A stretch of DNA of 64,000 bases, from positions 124,001 through 188,000 of the forward strand of contig NZ_SBFF01000012.1 in NCBI RefSeq assembly GCF_004151485.1, given 5' to 3'. The translations under genes and the position numbers were made by a program. The stretch comes from Sphingosinicella sp. CPCC 101087 (lineage in GTDB: Bacteria; Pseudomonadota; Alphaproteobacteria; Sphingomonadales; Sphingomonadaceae). Under the pieces are notes generated by a model, which saw only the letters and a list, made by a program, of their open reading frames with translations, did not search any database and was not told the DNA's origin. This document shows positions 1-8,571 of this stretch, piece by piece. Numbering within the stretch: position 1 is the stretch's first letter; each line of letters begins with the position of its first letter.

Positions 1-362
1 TCGGTCAGCCCATCGGCTGTCACCATATGCTTGAGGAGCGCCGCGAAGCTGCGGTTTCTCTTCGAGAGCTCCCCGCCGTAGCGGTCCATCACGGCCAGTT
101 CGAGCGCGATCAGCGCCGCCAGCTCGCCGGCCTTGATCAGGCTGAAGTCGATCCAGCCCAACAGGTAGAGCGTCTGCGCCCGTGCGAATTTTCGCTGGGT
201 GATCTCCGGGATTCGCTGGTCGATCCCCAGCCCGGCGATGAAGCCCCTCCAAGCGTCCGCGCGATCAAAAAGCAGGAATGCTGCGGCGTTGCCCGTCGCC
301 GGCCAGGCCAGGGTCAGGGGTTCGTCACGGTCCTCCAATGTGATGTGGGCGAACGTGCTCAT
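1..362 (-). CDS. hypothetical protein, N-terminal part, runs off left edge
   Basis: An ATG-started minus-strand frame remains open to the window edge (120 codons visible). It begins MSTFAHITLEDRDEP and continues with mixed hydrophobic and charged segments including YLLGWIDFSLIKAGELAAL. It lies 12 bp downstream of the HNH gene in the same orientation, so the two may be co-transcribed. I do not recognise a family and see no signal peptide or clear membrane segment. The plus-strand frame over the same bases is a shadow. Confidence 0.6.
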   Translation of the reverse strand, partial: MSTFAHITLEDRDEPLTLAWPATGNAAAFLLFDRADAWRGFIAGLGIDQRIPEITQRKFARAQTLYLLGWIDFSLIKAGELAALIALELAVMDRYGGELSKRNRSFAALLKHMVTADGLT

Positions 363-374
363 TACGGAGCCGCG

Positions 375-1658
375 CTATGGAACGAAACAGTGGGCGCGAT
401 GATGCGCCAGGTACGCCCCATGGCGTGCATCGAGTCCGGAGATCATCGCGCCTCGGACGATTCCCAATCGGTCGAGATTATCCTGGCTCAGTGTATTGGA
501 GATGAGCAGCGTTCCGTTGTCCTCGAAGGAAATGAGACCTCGATCGAACAAGGCATCGACATGCACTGCGAGCAAGAGTCCGTTGAAGGGGTCGAGCCGC
601 TCAGCGTTCGTGGCGCTTCGCCACGGCTTGATGTGCGAAGCACGCAAGAGCGGAAGGTGGTCAACGCCAGCCAGCGGACACGTCCCGTCCCAGGCGACGA
701 CGAGGGCGTTGCGAAAGTCGCCTTGACCGATCCTCGCGGCTTGCAAGCGCTCCTTCTCAGTGAGCGGGTCCTCGGCGGGCGCCACCACCCGGACTGGGCC
801 GTCGTCAGTCTCGAGGCGACTTGCGCCCTCCAGCAACGCGATCGTAGCGGCCAGATTGCTATCGGAGACGCCGAGAGCGAAGCCGTGACGGCCGACGGTC
901 GTGCGATGTGGTGCGATGTATTCCGGAAATTCCCGAAGGTGCGCGTTCACATAGCTCCGAGGCGGCTCGACGGTGTCGACGCCTAGAGCCCGAAGGCTAT
1001 CCGCCACGTCGAGGAAGCCGGGGTGAACGACGAGGGGCCGAGTAGCAGTCTCCCGCTTCACGTAAACGACGAGATCGCCGCGTCGCATCTGCACTACCTT
1101 GCCGGTGCGATTGCGCTCTTTGAAACCCAACGTCTCAAGCGCATCGACAAGGGCCGCATCATGAATAGGAAGTCCAGTCTGCCGGACGAGCGTCGATGGG
1201 ACCACCGGGAGGGTCAGCCCCTCAGCTTTGCGTTTCCAGGTTCGGACATTGGAATCCGGCCAGTCAACCCAGAGCTTCCCAATTTGCTCGGACAGTTCGC
1301 TCCGGAGGCGCGTGGAAAAGCGGTCGACGGGCTTTCCTTCACCGGGCTGGTCCCCGCGATATGGACACGTCCAATCGGCCACTCCGGTATACAAATATTT
1401 CGCATCGAAAAGCCCGACGAAGAGTGTTTCGCCCGGAACCGGCGAGACGAACGAGGCCCATATCCTTCGGTTGCGAAAGATAGGGCGGTTCTCCTTCTGG
1501 GTATCCTGGTAGAGGATAAAACCCTCCGGGTCGTCGCGCCAAAGGTCCGCGATGCTCGCCGCAGAGGCGCCGCGTTTGGGCGTGTGATGGCGGAGAAGCG
1601 CGACCTCCTTTGGAACAATGCCCCGTTCCAAAAGCAGATCGTTAAAACTGGCGCTCAT
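375..1658 (-). CDS. HNH endonuclease domain protein
   Basis: This predicted nuclease has a C-terminal HNH_2-type domain. Its motifs are CPLAGVDHLPLLRASHIKPW, then ERLDPFNGLLL and DALFDRGLISF, the usual landmarks of the family seen in restriction-like and orphan HNH proteins. The N-terminus (FNDLLLERGIVPKEV, then a WASFVSP/GLFDAKY region) resembles the N-domain often found on such nucleases. I chose the ATG at 1658 because GGAG lies 7 nt upstream; an in-frame ATG at 1688 would add 10 residues. The target is unknown; a defence or mobile-element role is inference from the neighbouring att scar. Confidence 0.8.
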   Translation of the reverse strand: MSASFNDLLLERGIVPKEVALLRHHTPKRGASAASIADLWRDDPEGFILYQDTQKENRPIFRNRRIWASFVSPVPGETLFVGLFDAKYLYTGVADWTCPYRGDQPGEGKPVDRFSTRLRSELSEQIGKLWVDWPDSNVRTWKRKAEGLTLPVVPSTLVRQTGLPIHDAALVDALETLGFKERNRTGKVVQMRRGDLVVYVKRETATRPLVVHPGFLDVADSLRALGVDTVEPPRSYVNAHLREFPEYIAPHRTTVGRHGFALGVSDSNLAATIALLEGASRLETDDGPVRVVAPAEDPLTEKERLQAARIGQGDFRNALVVAWDGTCPLAGVDHLPLLRASHIKPWRSATNAERLDPFNGLLLAVHVDALFDRGLISFEDNGTLLISNTLSQDNLDRLGIVRGAMISGLDARHGAYLAHHRAHCFVP

Positions 1659-2273
1659 CGCGGAACTCCATTCCGACAAAGTGGCCAAATCGTGCGTCGC
1701 TGGTCACCGGCGAGCATCGAGTATCACGAGCCTGGTAGTCGGAAAACAAGCGCATTTTGTGGCTCCGACCCGAAGGTGCCAATCAGCAAACGCCAAACTG
1801 CTTTCCACCTAGTTTTTTCGGGCGTCCGCTTTAGCTCCTGATAAGAACGAAAGCTGACAGACCGCTGACGGCCACGAGCGGCCGCGAAGGCCTGCGTCGT
1901 CCCACCAGGCGCCGCGAGATGTCACCCTAGCCGCTCGCTTGTTACCTATGCGTTACCTGACGCAAAACTAGGTAACAGAAAAATGGCGGAAAACTGGCGC
2001 GCCCGGCAGGACTCGAACCTGCGACCCCAAGCTTAGAAGGCTCGTACTCGCGGGCGTGTGCCCGCACATTGGGTGCGGTGCCACAAGCGCCCATCCGCTC
2101 AGTTTCGGTGGCCGGGTCGGCGTGATGCGCTCGTTGGGTTCCGCGGACTGTGTCAGGAACATTGCATTCGGAATGTCGCCCAATGCGCCCATTGCTGGCG
2201 TTCGCATTCAAGTAGTCGTGGTCGGCTGAAGTCTGCACACGCCAGTCAAGTGGCGCTCCTTTCCCGCCGGCTC
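1659..2273. other. intergenic region containing a tRNA scar
   Basis: Apart from the tRNA-Arg fragment (listed separately) I see no supportable gene here. The short open frames around the scar have no ribosome binding site and look like chance. The stretch separates the HNH gene from the giant-protein operon and probably holds the element boundary. Confidence 0.5.
1995..2049 (-). other. tRNA-Arg(TCT) 3' fragment, putative att site
   Basis: Read on the minus strand, the sequence gives the end of the D-stem, an anticodon arm CGAGC-CTTCTAA-GCTTG (anticodon TCT), a T-arm with GGTTCGAGTCC, the acceptor 3' strand CGGGCGC and GCCA. The 5' acceptor strand and most of the D-arm are absent. Such 3' tRNA ends are what tyrosine integrases leave at the distal end of an element. 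In this orientation the element would lie to the right and the older flank to the left. Confidence 0.75.
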
Positions 2274-3095
2274 CTACCGCTTTGTCTTGCGTTCGGCCTT
2301 GGCCTTCGATTTGGATGCAGCAAGCGACTGAGAAAAGTTCAGCTTACCCGCGGTTCTGGTGTCCACCCGAGCGCAGTTGACGATGTCGTAAATGGCGCGC
2401 CAATTCCGGGGTGCGCAGGTGATGCAGCCGGCAGATACGCGCCCGGCATGGAGATAGCGGTCGCCGGAATGCCCAATACGGAACCAGACAGTGCTCGGAT
2501 CTCCGTAGGGCGACTGGTGCGGGTAATCGGCGATCTCCAGGTCGTGATCGCCCTCCGGTAGGGGGTTTTGGGGGTCGGTCTTAGCCGCGAACGGGCCCGC
2601 CGTTTTGGCTTGGCCATTCTCTTTGTACGAAATGGAGAGCTGAAGATCATACATCTCGCCGTCGACGTCGATCGGCCCGCCAGGCCGAGGCTTCACGCGC
2701 AGCGCGAGGTCGCTGAGGCGGCGATAGCTGACCTGCAGGTTCCCGGTCGTCACATCGAAGCTGCTTCCGGCAAGATACCCTTCGAGGACGGTCCCATAGT
2801 CCCGGCCCTGTACAGTTCTAATAAAGTCGACTTTGAGGCCGGACGGCAGCGATGTTCTTGTGTTGTTTATCAGCACCACGAGCCAGCCACTAGTGGTGGA
2901 AGCGACGTAGCGAGCCTGCATCAGAATGCCCGGTTCGGTCATCAAGTTACGCGTCGAGGACTCGTAGAACGCCCTCCACGACAGTCCTTCTACTCGTTCC
3001 TCAAGCTCGAGAATTCTTGCAGACAAGGCGTCAATCTTGTCTTGTTGAGACGCTTCCAGTTCCGGCGGCTCCGATTGAGTTCTCGACCTCTTCAC
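2274..3095 (-). CDS. L,D-transpeptidase-like (YkuD/DUF2778-type) protein
   Basis: A 273-aa protein with an N-terminal coiled-coil stretch (DKIDALSARILELEERVEGL, about residues 20-40), a middle β-rich region and a C-terminal domain with GPFAAKTDP, then VWFRIGHSG and LHAGRVSAGCITC. The His (about 215) and SxGC Cys (about 224) match the catalytic pattern of L,D-transpeptidase-like folds, which cleave or link peptidoglycan peptides. The GTG at 3095 is preceded by GGGGAGG at ideal spacing, better than an ATG 33 nt upstream. It follows the 1791-aa gene by 99 bp and is probably the last gene of that operon. No signal peptide is obvious, so export would need the partner proteins or another route. Confidence 0.6.
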   Translation of the reverse strand: MKRSRTQSEPPELEASQQDKIDALSARILELEERVEGLSWRAFYESSTRNLMTEPGILMQARYVASTTSGWLVVLINNTRTSLPSGLKVDFIRTVQGRDYGTVLEGYLAGSSFDVTTGNLQVSYRRLSDLALRVKPRPGGPIDVDGEMYDLQLSISYKENGQAKTAGPFAAKTDPQNPLPEGDHDLEIADYPHQSPYGDPSTVWFRIGHSGDRYLHAGRVSAGCITCAPRNWRAIYDIVNCARVDTRTAGKLNFSQSLAASKSKAKAERKTKR

Positions 3096-3194
3096 GATTT
3101 CCTCCCCGTTGAAGTTTAATGGTCTCAAATTGGCACTCGGAGTGGAGAGTGTAAAGCAGAATCGAAGTCATTGGACGATCGCCAATCTCTCGTT

Positions 3195-6100
3195 TCAGAC
3201 CTTCGGCACGGCTACCTTCGCCATGAAGCGCGGACCGCTTTCGACGATTTCCTGCCCGTGGGCCGACAGCATCAGGTCGGTTTCCTCTAGGAAGACGTAA
3301 TAGGGGGCACGACGCGGATCCCGGCGGCTGTAGAGCGTGCCTTCCCAGATGAGATCGCCCTGCTTCTGTGAGGCCAGAGACGTCGTAACATCGACCGTCT
3401 CGTCGGCATCGGACTTGATCGCATCGACGAGCAGTTTCGGCTCGCGGCGCAGGGACGCCTTGAATCGCGGCCCAGTGATCGCGTCGAAACGGGAACGTAG
3501 CGGTTCGGGAAGCCGGTCGGCGCCGCCCGCGACTGTCGCGAGTGGCCCGCGAACCGCGACGTGAACCGGCCAGCGCCCATCCACCTTGCGTCCCTGCCAG
3601 ATTTCGACCCGCCGCGACGGCTCGAGGCGGAAATCGATCACGTCCGGGGTCGAGACGTGAAGATCGCACCAGGGATAGCCCGGCACGTTGCCGGAGCGTT
3701 CCAGCGCGTGCTCCTGATAACGCGCGATGCCAAGCCTCATCATCGGCGCACCGGCCAGGCCATGCGCAGCCGCTCGCGCATCGATGTCGATATCGACGTA
3801 CCAGAGATCCTGGGCGCTGTCATATTGCGGGTCGATGGTGAGCAGGTCCAGGGACCGGCCCTGTTCACGCGGAATGGGAATGCCTTCGCGATCGGAGGCC
3901 CCGTACATGGGGACCCATTGCCCTGCACGGATCCGGGCGCTCGGATCGCCCCTGAAAAGGGCGAGCGGCAGACGCCATGGGGGGCGGTCGCCGCTCTCAC
4001 GGATTGCGTCCGCTCCCCACTGGCTGACGTGGCGGGCGAGCGGACCCAATTTCCTGGGATCGGCACCGTCGGGGCAGGCCAGAAGCGCGAAACGCTCGCC
4101 GGCGCCCGAGGAATACCAGCCGCCGGGGGCGGGTCGGGCGACATCTTCGGCCCGGGCCCCGAGCAGGCGCGAGCGCCGCCACTGAAGGCGGACCGCCATG
4201 TGCCGCTCGACGAATCTCGGAGCCCTCAGGCTTCGCTCCCAGACGAAGGCCGGCAGCATCTCGACGAAGCTCATCGGGTCGGGCCGGCGTGTCGCGACGG
4301 CCCAGACGGTGGTTGATGCGCCTCGGGCCACGAAGCGCGGGCTGCTCGTATCCGCCGACATCAGCGGTGCGAATTTCGAGGCCGTGACCGGAGTCACCTC
4401 CAGCCGGTAGGCGCGGGAATCGAGGGAGGGGGAGAAGAGAGGTTCCGTCTTCAGCCCTTCCGTCACCAAGTCCACATCTTCCATGCGCGGATCGGGCAGC
4501 GGACGCGGGCTCAGCGGCATTCTCGAAGGTGGTATGCCGGCCATCTCGAAGGCGAGCCGGCCGCCGACGGTCGCAAGCCTGGCGCCGGGTTCGTCCCGCT
4601 GGTCCTCGTATCGAATCTCGAGCGTGACGTTTCCGCTGACCTGTCGGTCGACGCTGAGCGTGCCCCCCACCCAGGTCATTCCAGCTGCGAGTTCTTGCCG
4701 GTCGCTCCAGCGAGTGACATCGCCGACCTTCTCCGGCCACTTCTCCCGGGCGATCTCCTCGCGCAACAGCTGGAGGCTGTCGCCACCCCTCGGCCAGGAA
4801 GGTCTCAGCGGGGTCTGCACCGCGTGTACCACGCGCAGGTCGAGAATCTCCGCCTGCTCAGGCACCGGCCGGCACAGGATGGCGTTCCTGAAGGCCTGGT
4901 CGCGGAAGCGGAGTCCGGCTCGAGCCAGCATCTGTTGCGCGGCCGCGAAGCCGGCAAAAAGATCGAGATCGTCGGCGTCCGGCACGCACCAGCAGCGCAG
5001 GTCGAAGTCTGCGCCCGGGCTGAGCCGAAGACGTACGCGCCGGACGGTAACCGAGCCTTTCGGCGGATTCTGCCCCTCGCGCAGCCGGTGGAATCGGCGG
5101 GCCGCGGTCAGAAAACCGGTGCCGTCGAGGACGAGCTCGGTTCCGGCATCACCGCTCGCCCTCTCGACGTCGAGGACGATCGGCATGGCGAAAGGATAGC
5201 CACACGCGACCCAGCCATTGGAGATGCCAGGAAGGTCGGGAAGTCCGGGTTCCTTGCGAGGAGAGGGGATATTCGGCGCATCCTGGAAGTAGCCGTCATC
5301 GTAAATGTCGACGCACAGCGGCTCGGAAACCGCCATCGGATCGGGGCCCCGGGTGAAAAGCTGAAATGCCATCCGTCTCGCGGTCGGATCCGGATAATAA
5401 TGGGCTTTCCGTCCCAATAGCGCCTGTGCGTCGGTTCGCTCGACGCTGAAAACTCCTATGCAGCGTTCCTCGCGCGGGCTGGGAGCCGGCTCGGCGGCAC
5501 GACGCGGACCTGTTTTCGGCGGGGGAACTTCCTGGTTGCATGCAGCGCTTGCCCATTCGAGCCTGTCGCCTTTGCGGATGCCGAGGCCGCCCGTTTCGGG
5601 GTCCCAGCGGACATTGAAAAGGCCACCAATTGGTCGACCCGCCGGAGCCGGCAGCTCGTCCAGCGCGAGCCTGGCCCGCTTCGTGGGGTGGGGATGGCAA
5701 CTGGCCTGTTCGAGCGAAAGCCCCGGCACATAAAGGATGCGCCGCGCCAACGGGGTCCTGAGGTCGTCGTCCCCGGAACGAACGACGAGCGTGTCGAGGG
5801 CGTCGCCGGGCCGTGAGACGGTTGCGGGATCGAGGATGGCCGCCACCGGCGCTGCGATCCGCTCCTGCCGTCTGAGGACGTAAGGCGCATCGACGGTCTG
5901 GCGGGGGATTGCGGTCGGCGCGGTGCCGACCCCCTCGTAGACGAGCCGGGCCGTCTCGAGCGGGAGCCCGACGCCTCCGGCATAAGTGCATCGCAGACCG
6001 AAGCGATAGGACCGGCCGAATTCCATTCGGGGTGGACGCCGATCCCTTGCCCCACTGGTCGGCGGAGGACCGGGCAAGCCGAACTCGGGATACAAAGCGA

Positions 6101-8570
6101 GGTCCACGGTTTCGTCGACATCGTCCTCGTGCAGGTTCAGCCCAGCCGTGCACGGGGCGCCGAGCGGATCGATCTCCCATTGCATGATGGTGTCGATCGC
6201 GAGATATTCGCCGGCTTCGCTCCTCTGCCCCAGCTTCACAGGCGAAGCGGGAACCATGCGAGTTGCCGGGCGGACGCTCGCGGCATCGAGGCTCCGGCGA
6301 AGAGCCGGGATTTCGGCCGGCTCGGCGATGGCGGCAAGAGCCGCTGCAATCAGGGGCTCGAGCGGCTCTTCGCCGACGGGGATGGGGAAGCTGACGTCGC
6401 GTTCGGTGAGACTGCGCCACTCCCATTGCTGGGTCCGCTTCGACACCACCGCGACGTCGACCCGATAGCCGGTCACAAGATCCTTGGTGAACAGCTTCTT
6501 GTTCGGCTCGCCACGACGGCGCAGATCGTCGCTGGCCTTGATTTCGCCCTCGACCGCTTGCGCCCGGGCGCTGTCGTGGAGGGCTATTCCCGCCGTCCTT
6601 GCCGGAAGATCGCCGAGCTCGAGATCGCCTCCGGCGCGCGTATTGGCCGCGTCGCCCTCCGCTTTCTGGATCATCTGCTCGGCGCGCCCGCTGACGTCCA
6701 GGCTGGTCAGGAAGTAACGGGACCCCTGACCGTCGGACTGGTTGAGGTTCAGCGTTCCAAACAGATGATCGGCCTGGTCCTGCCCGATGCCGCCCTTGAC
6801 CTGGTCGAAGGTCGTGAACAACCAGCGGTCCGGCCCCAGCGGGGCGAGCTCGCACGCCGTCCAGTAGGTGACGTCCTCGCCAGCGCTGTTGCTGCGCGGG
6901 GCGATGAAAAATCTTGCTCGCCTGCCGCTGCCGACCGCGCTGCGCACATCTTCCGGAAGCACGTCCAGCGCGAACTCGACATCGACGACCAGCTTCATCA
7001 CCCTGGCCACGGTCGGATAGGCGAGCATTCCGAACAGGCGCCGTCGATCGGCATCCTTCATCGCCAGCAGGCACTGGTGCGCCTCGGAAGCCGAGAGCGA
7101 GTAGGCCGCGCCCGTCTCGGGCGTGACGGGGAAGATCAGCCCGGATGTTTCCGGTTCAGGGTCGGGGCGGGCCGCAAGCAGATGTGCCGCGATCAGCTTC
7201 TGGAACGCCGGCCGGTTGCGGCGCAAGCGGACGCGAAGGTCCCTTGCGAAGATATCGTTGACCAGTCCCTCGCCGAGGCTGGTCAGAGAGACATTTCGCC
7301 TCTGCAACTCCAGCTCGACGCCGGCAAGCGCCTGCTCGACGTCGGCCTCGATCGAATGTCGGCGGCGGGGCGCGGCTGTCTCCGCCCGGACCGAAGCCTC
7401 CGGCGCAAAGCCGCCTGCCATATAGCTCGATCGCGCCGCTTCCATCTGCTCCTGACGAGCCGCGCGGATGGCGTCGCGAAGCGTCGACGGGAGGCTGCTG
7501 TCGGGGCCGGGATCCATTGCATAGCGATGGAAGGGGTGGGCGATCGCCGAGGCTGCATCGCGGCGCGCGTTGGCGGCGCCCGCCTCTTGCCACGCGTCAT
7601 TAGCCTCCGCGGCGACCTGCTGCGCGACGGCGAGCCCGCGGCCCGCGACCAGTCCGCACGCAAATTCGAGGTGAGGGTCGGGGACGCCCTGCCTGGACGT
7701 CAGTGACTGGCCGCCATCGATCCCCAAGAAAAGGTTCGTTGTCCCGGACCAGGCTGTGACAGCCAGCGAGGCGGGGGCGGGTTCGTGTGGCTCGTCGGCC
7801 GGGCTTGCGGCGCGATGGCCGGGGATCCTTCCCTGCGCCGTATAGCCTGTCGAGGCCTGCACGATCGGCCGGTCGAGACTGAACAGATATTGGGCCGTAT
7901 CGAGAGCGGTGAACGCGCTCTCGAGCATCGCCGACGGCGTGGCGGTGACGAAACAGGGTCCCTCCGCGACCAGCGCGGATCCCTCGGTATCGCGAGCCCC
8001 CAGTCTGAACGGGCGGTGCTGGTCGTCGCGACGCCATTGATAGGCACGCGGCCCCAGAAATTCGCTGACAATCGAAGCCACGTTCTGCCGGGCGTCGGCC
8101 TCGTCCGGGGTGGCGGCGGGGCTCGGCGCGCTGGCCGTGCGCAGGATTGCCAGCGTGCGGTCGCTGATGCGGTCGCTTTCGCCCCGCGCCAGCCTGCGCC
8201 AAACCAGCATGGCCTTGTCCACATTCTCCTGGCTGAAGTCGGTCAGAAAGCGCAGCCTGGACGCACCGAGGGTCGCGCTGTTGGCAGGCGTTTGTCTGCC
8301 ATCCGGATCGACGCTGACCCGGAGAAACACTTCGTCAGGAGCTTCGAGCATGTTCCTGACGGTCCTGGGCCAGGAATCCACCTCTTCGCCGTCGCCGGGC
8401 ATGATGAGCAGGGCCCCGCGCAGACGCAGGTCCGCCCCGGTACCTCTTACTTCGTGCGGAATGAAGCGGATGAGTGGCGGTGCCCAGATCCCGCCTTCCG
8501 CTTGCGCGCCGCCCCAATCGCCCGCTTCGAGCTCCGCGTCCGTGTCGCCCCACCCGCTCAGCTCTTCCAT
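3195..8570 (-). CDS. giant protein of unknown function (1791 aa)
   Basis: A single uninterrupted frame of 1791 codons. The ATG lies 1 bp after the stop of the upstream 2594-aa gene, so translation is almost certainly coupled. It has no signal peptide or transmembrane segment that I can see. Composition suggests many β-domains with a helical stretch around residues 330-450. Trp-, Pro- and Asp-rich segments and paired Cys (for example RCWCVPDADDLDL) recur in the second half. Near the C-terminus MMRLGIARYQEHAL and FYLEETDL-like strands suggest repeated β-sandwich modules. I do not recognise a family. Antisense frames of up to 525 codons here are shadows of high GC third positions. Confidence 0.75.
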   Translation of the reverse strand: MEELSGWGDTDAELEAGDWGGAQAEGGIWAPPLIRFIPHEVRGTGADLRLRGALLIMPGDGEEVDSWPRTVRNMLEAPDEVFLRVSVDPDGRQTPANSATLGASRLRFLTDFSQENVDKAMLVWRRLARGESDRISDRTLAILRTASAPSPAATPDEADARQNVASIVSEFLGPRAYQWRRDDQHRPFRLGARDTEGSALVAEGPCFVTATPSAMLESAFTALDTAQYLFSLDRPIVQASTGYTAQGRIPGHRAASPADEPHEPAPASLAVTAWSGTTNLFLGIDGGQSLTSRQGVPDPHLEFACGLVAGRGLAVAQQVAAEANDAWQEAGAANARRDAASAIAHPFHRYAMDPGPDSSLPSTLRDAIRAARQEQMEAARSSYMAGGFAPEASVRAETAAPRRRHSIEADVEQALAGVELELQRRNVSLTSLGEGLVNDIFARDLRVRLRRNRPAFQKLIAAHLLAARPDPEPETSGLIFPVTPETGAAYSLSASEAHQCLLAMKDADRRRLFGMLAYPTVARVMKLVVDVEFALDVLPEDVRSAVGSGRRARFFIAPRSNSAGEDVTYWTACELAPLGPDRWLFTTFDQVKGGIGQDQADHLFGTLNLNQSDGQGSRYFLTSLDVSGRAEQMIQKAEGDAANTRAGGDLELGDLPARTAGIALHDSARAQAVEGEIKASDDLRRRGEPNKKLFTKDLVTGYRVDVAVVSKRTQQWEWRSLTERDVSFPIPVGEEPLEPLIAAALAAIAEPAEIPALRRSLDAASVRPATRMVPASPVKLGQRSEAGEYLAIDTIMQWEIDPLGAPCTAGLNLHEDDVDETVDLALYPEFGLPGPPPTSGARDRRPPRMEFGRSYRFGLRCTYAGGVGLPLETARLVYEGVGTAPTAIPRQTVDAPYVLRRQERIAAPVAAILDPATVSRPGDALDTLVVRSGDDDLRTPLARRILYVPGLSLEQASCHPHPTKRARLALDELPAPAGRPIGGLFNVRWDPETGGLGIRKGDRLEWASAACNQEVPPPKTGPRRAAEPAPSPREERCIGVFSVERTDAQALLGRKAHYYPDPTARRMAFQLFTRGPDPMAVSEPLCVDIYDDGYFQDAPNIPSPRKEPGLPDLPGISNGWVACGYPFAMPIVLDVERASGDAGTELVLDGTGFLTAARRFHRLREGQNPPKGSVTVRRVRLRLSPGADFDLRCWCVPDADDLDLFAGFAAAQQMLARAGLRFRDQAFRNAILCRPVPEQAEILDLRVVHAVQTPLRPSWPRGGDSLQLLREEIAREKWPEKVGDVTRWSDRQELAAGMTWVGGTLSVDRQVSGNVTLEIRYEDQRDEPGARLATVGGRLAFEMAGIPPSRMPLSPRPLPDPRMEDVDLVTEGLKTEPLFSPSLDSRAYRLEVTPVTASKFAPLMSADTSSPRFVARGASTTVWAVATRRPDPMSFVEMLPAFVWERSLRAPRFVERHMAVRLQWRRSRLLGARAEDVARPAPGGWYSSGAGERFALLACPDGADPRKLGPLARHVSQWGADAIRESGDRPPWRLPLALFRGDPSARIRAGQWVPMYGASDREGIPIPREQGRSLDLLTIDPQYDSAQDLWYVDIDIDARAAAHGLAGAPMMRLGIARYQEHALERSGNVPGYPWCDLHVSTPDVIDFRLEPSRRVEIWQGRKVDGRWPVHVAVRGPLATVAGGADRLPEPLRSRFDAITGPRFKASLRREPKLLVDAIKSDADETVDVTTSLASQKQGDLIWEGTLYSRRDPRRAPYYVFLEETDLMLSAHGQEIVESGPRFMAKVAVPKV

Positions 8571-8571
8571 G

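Noticed and set aside
6129-7706. 525-codon plus-strand frame inside the 1791-aa gene
   Set aside because: Antisense shadow caused by high GC at third positions; the opposite frame is continuous over 5 kb with coupled start and stop.
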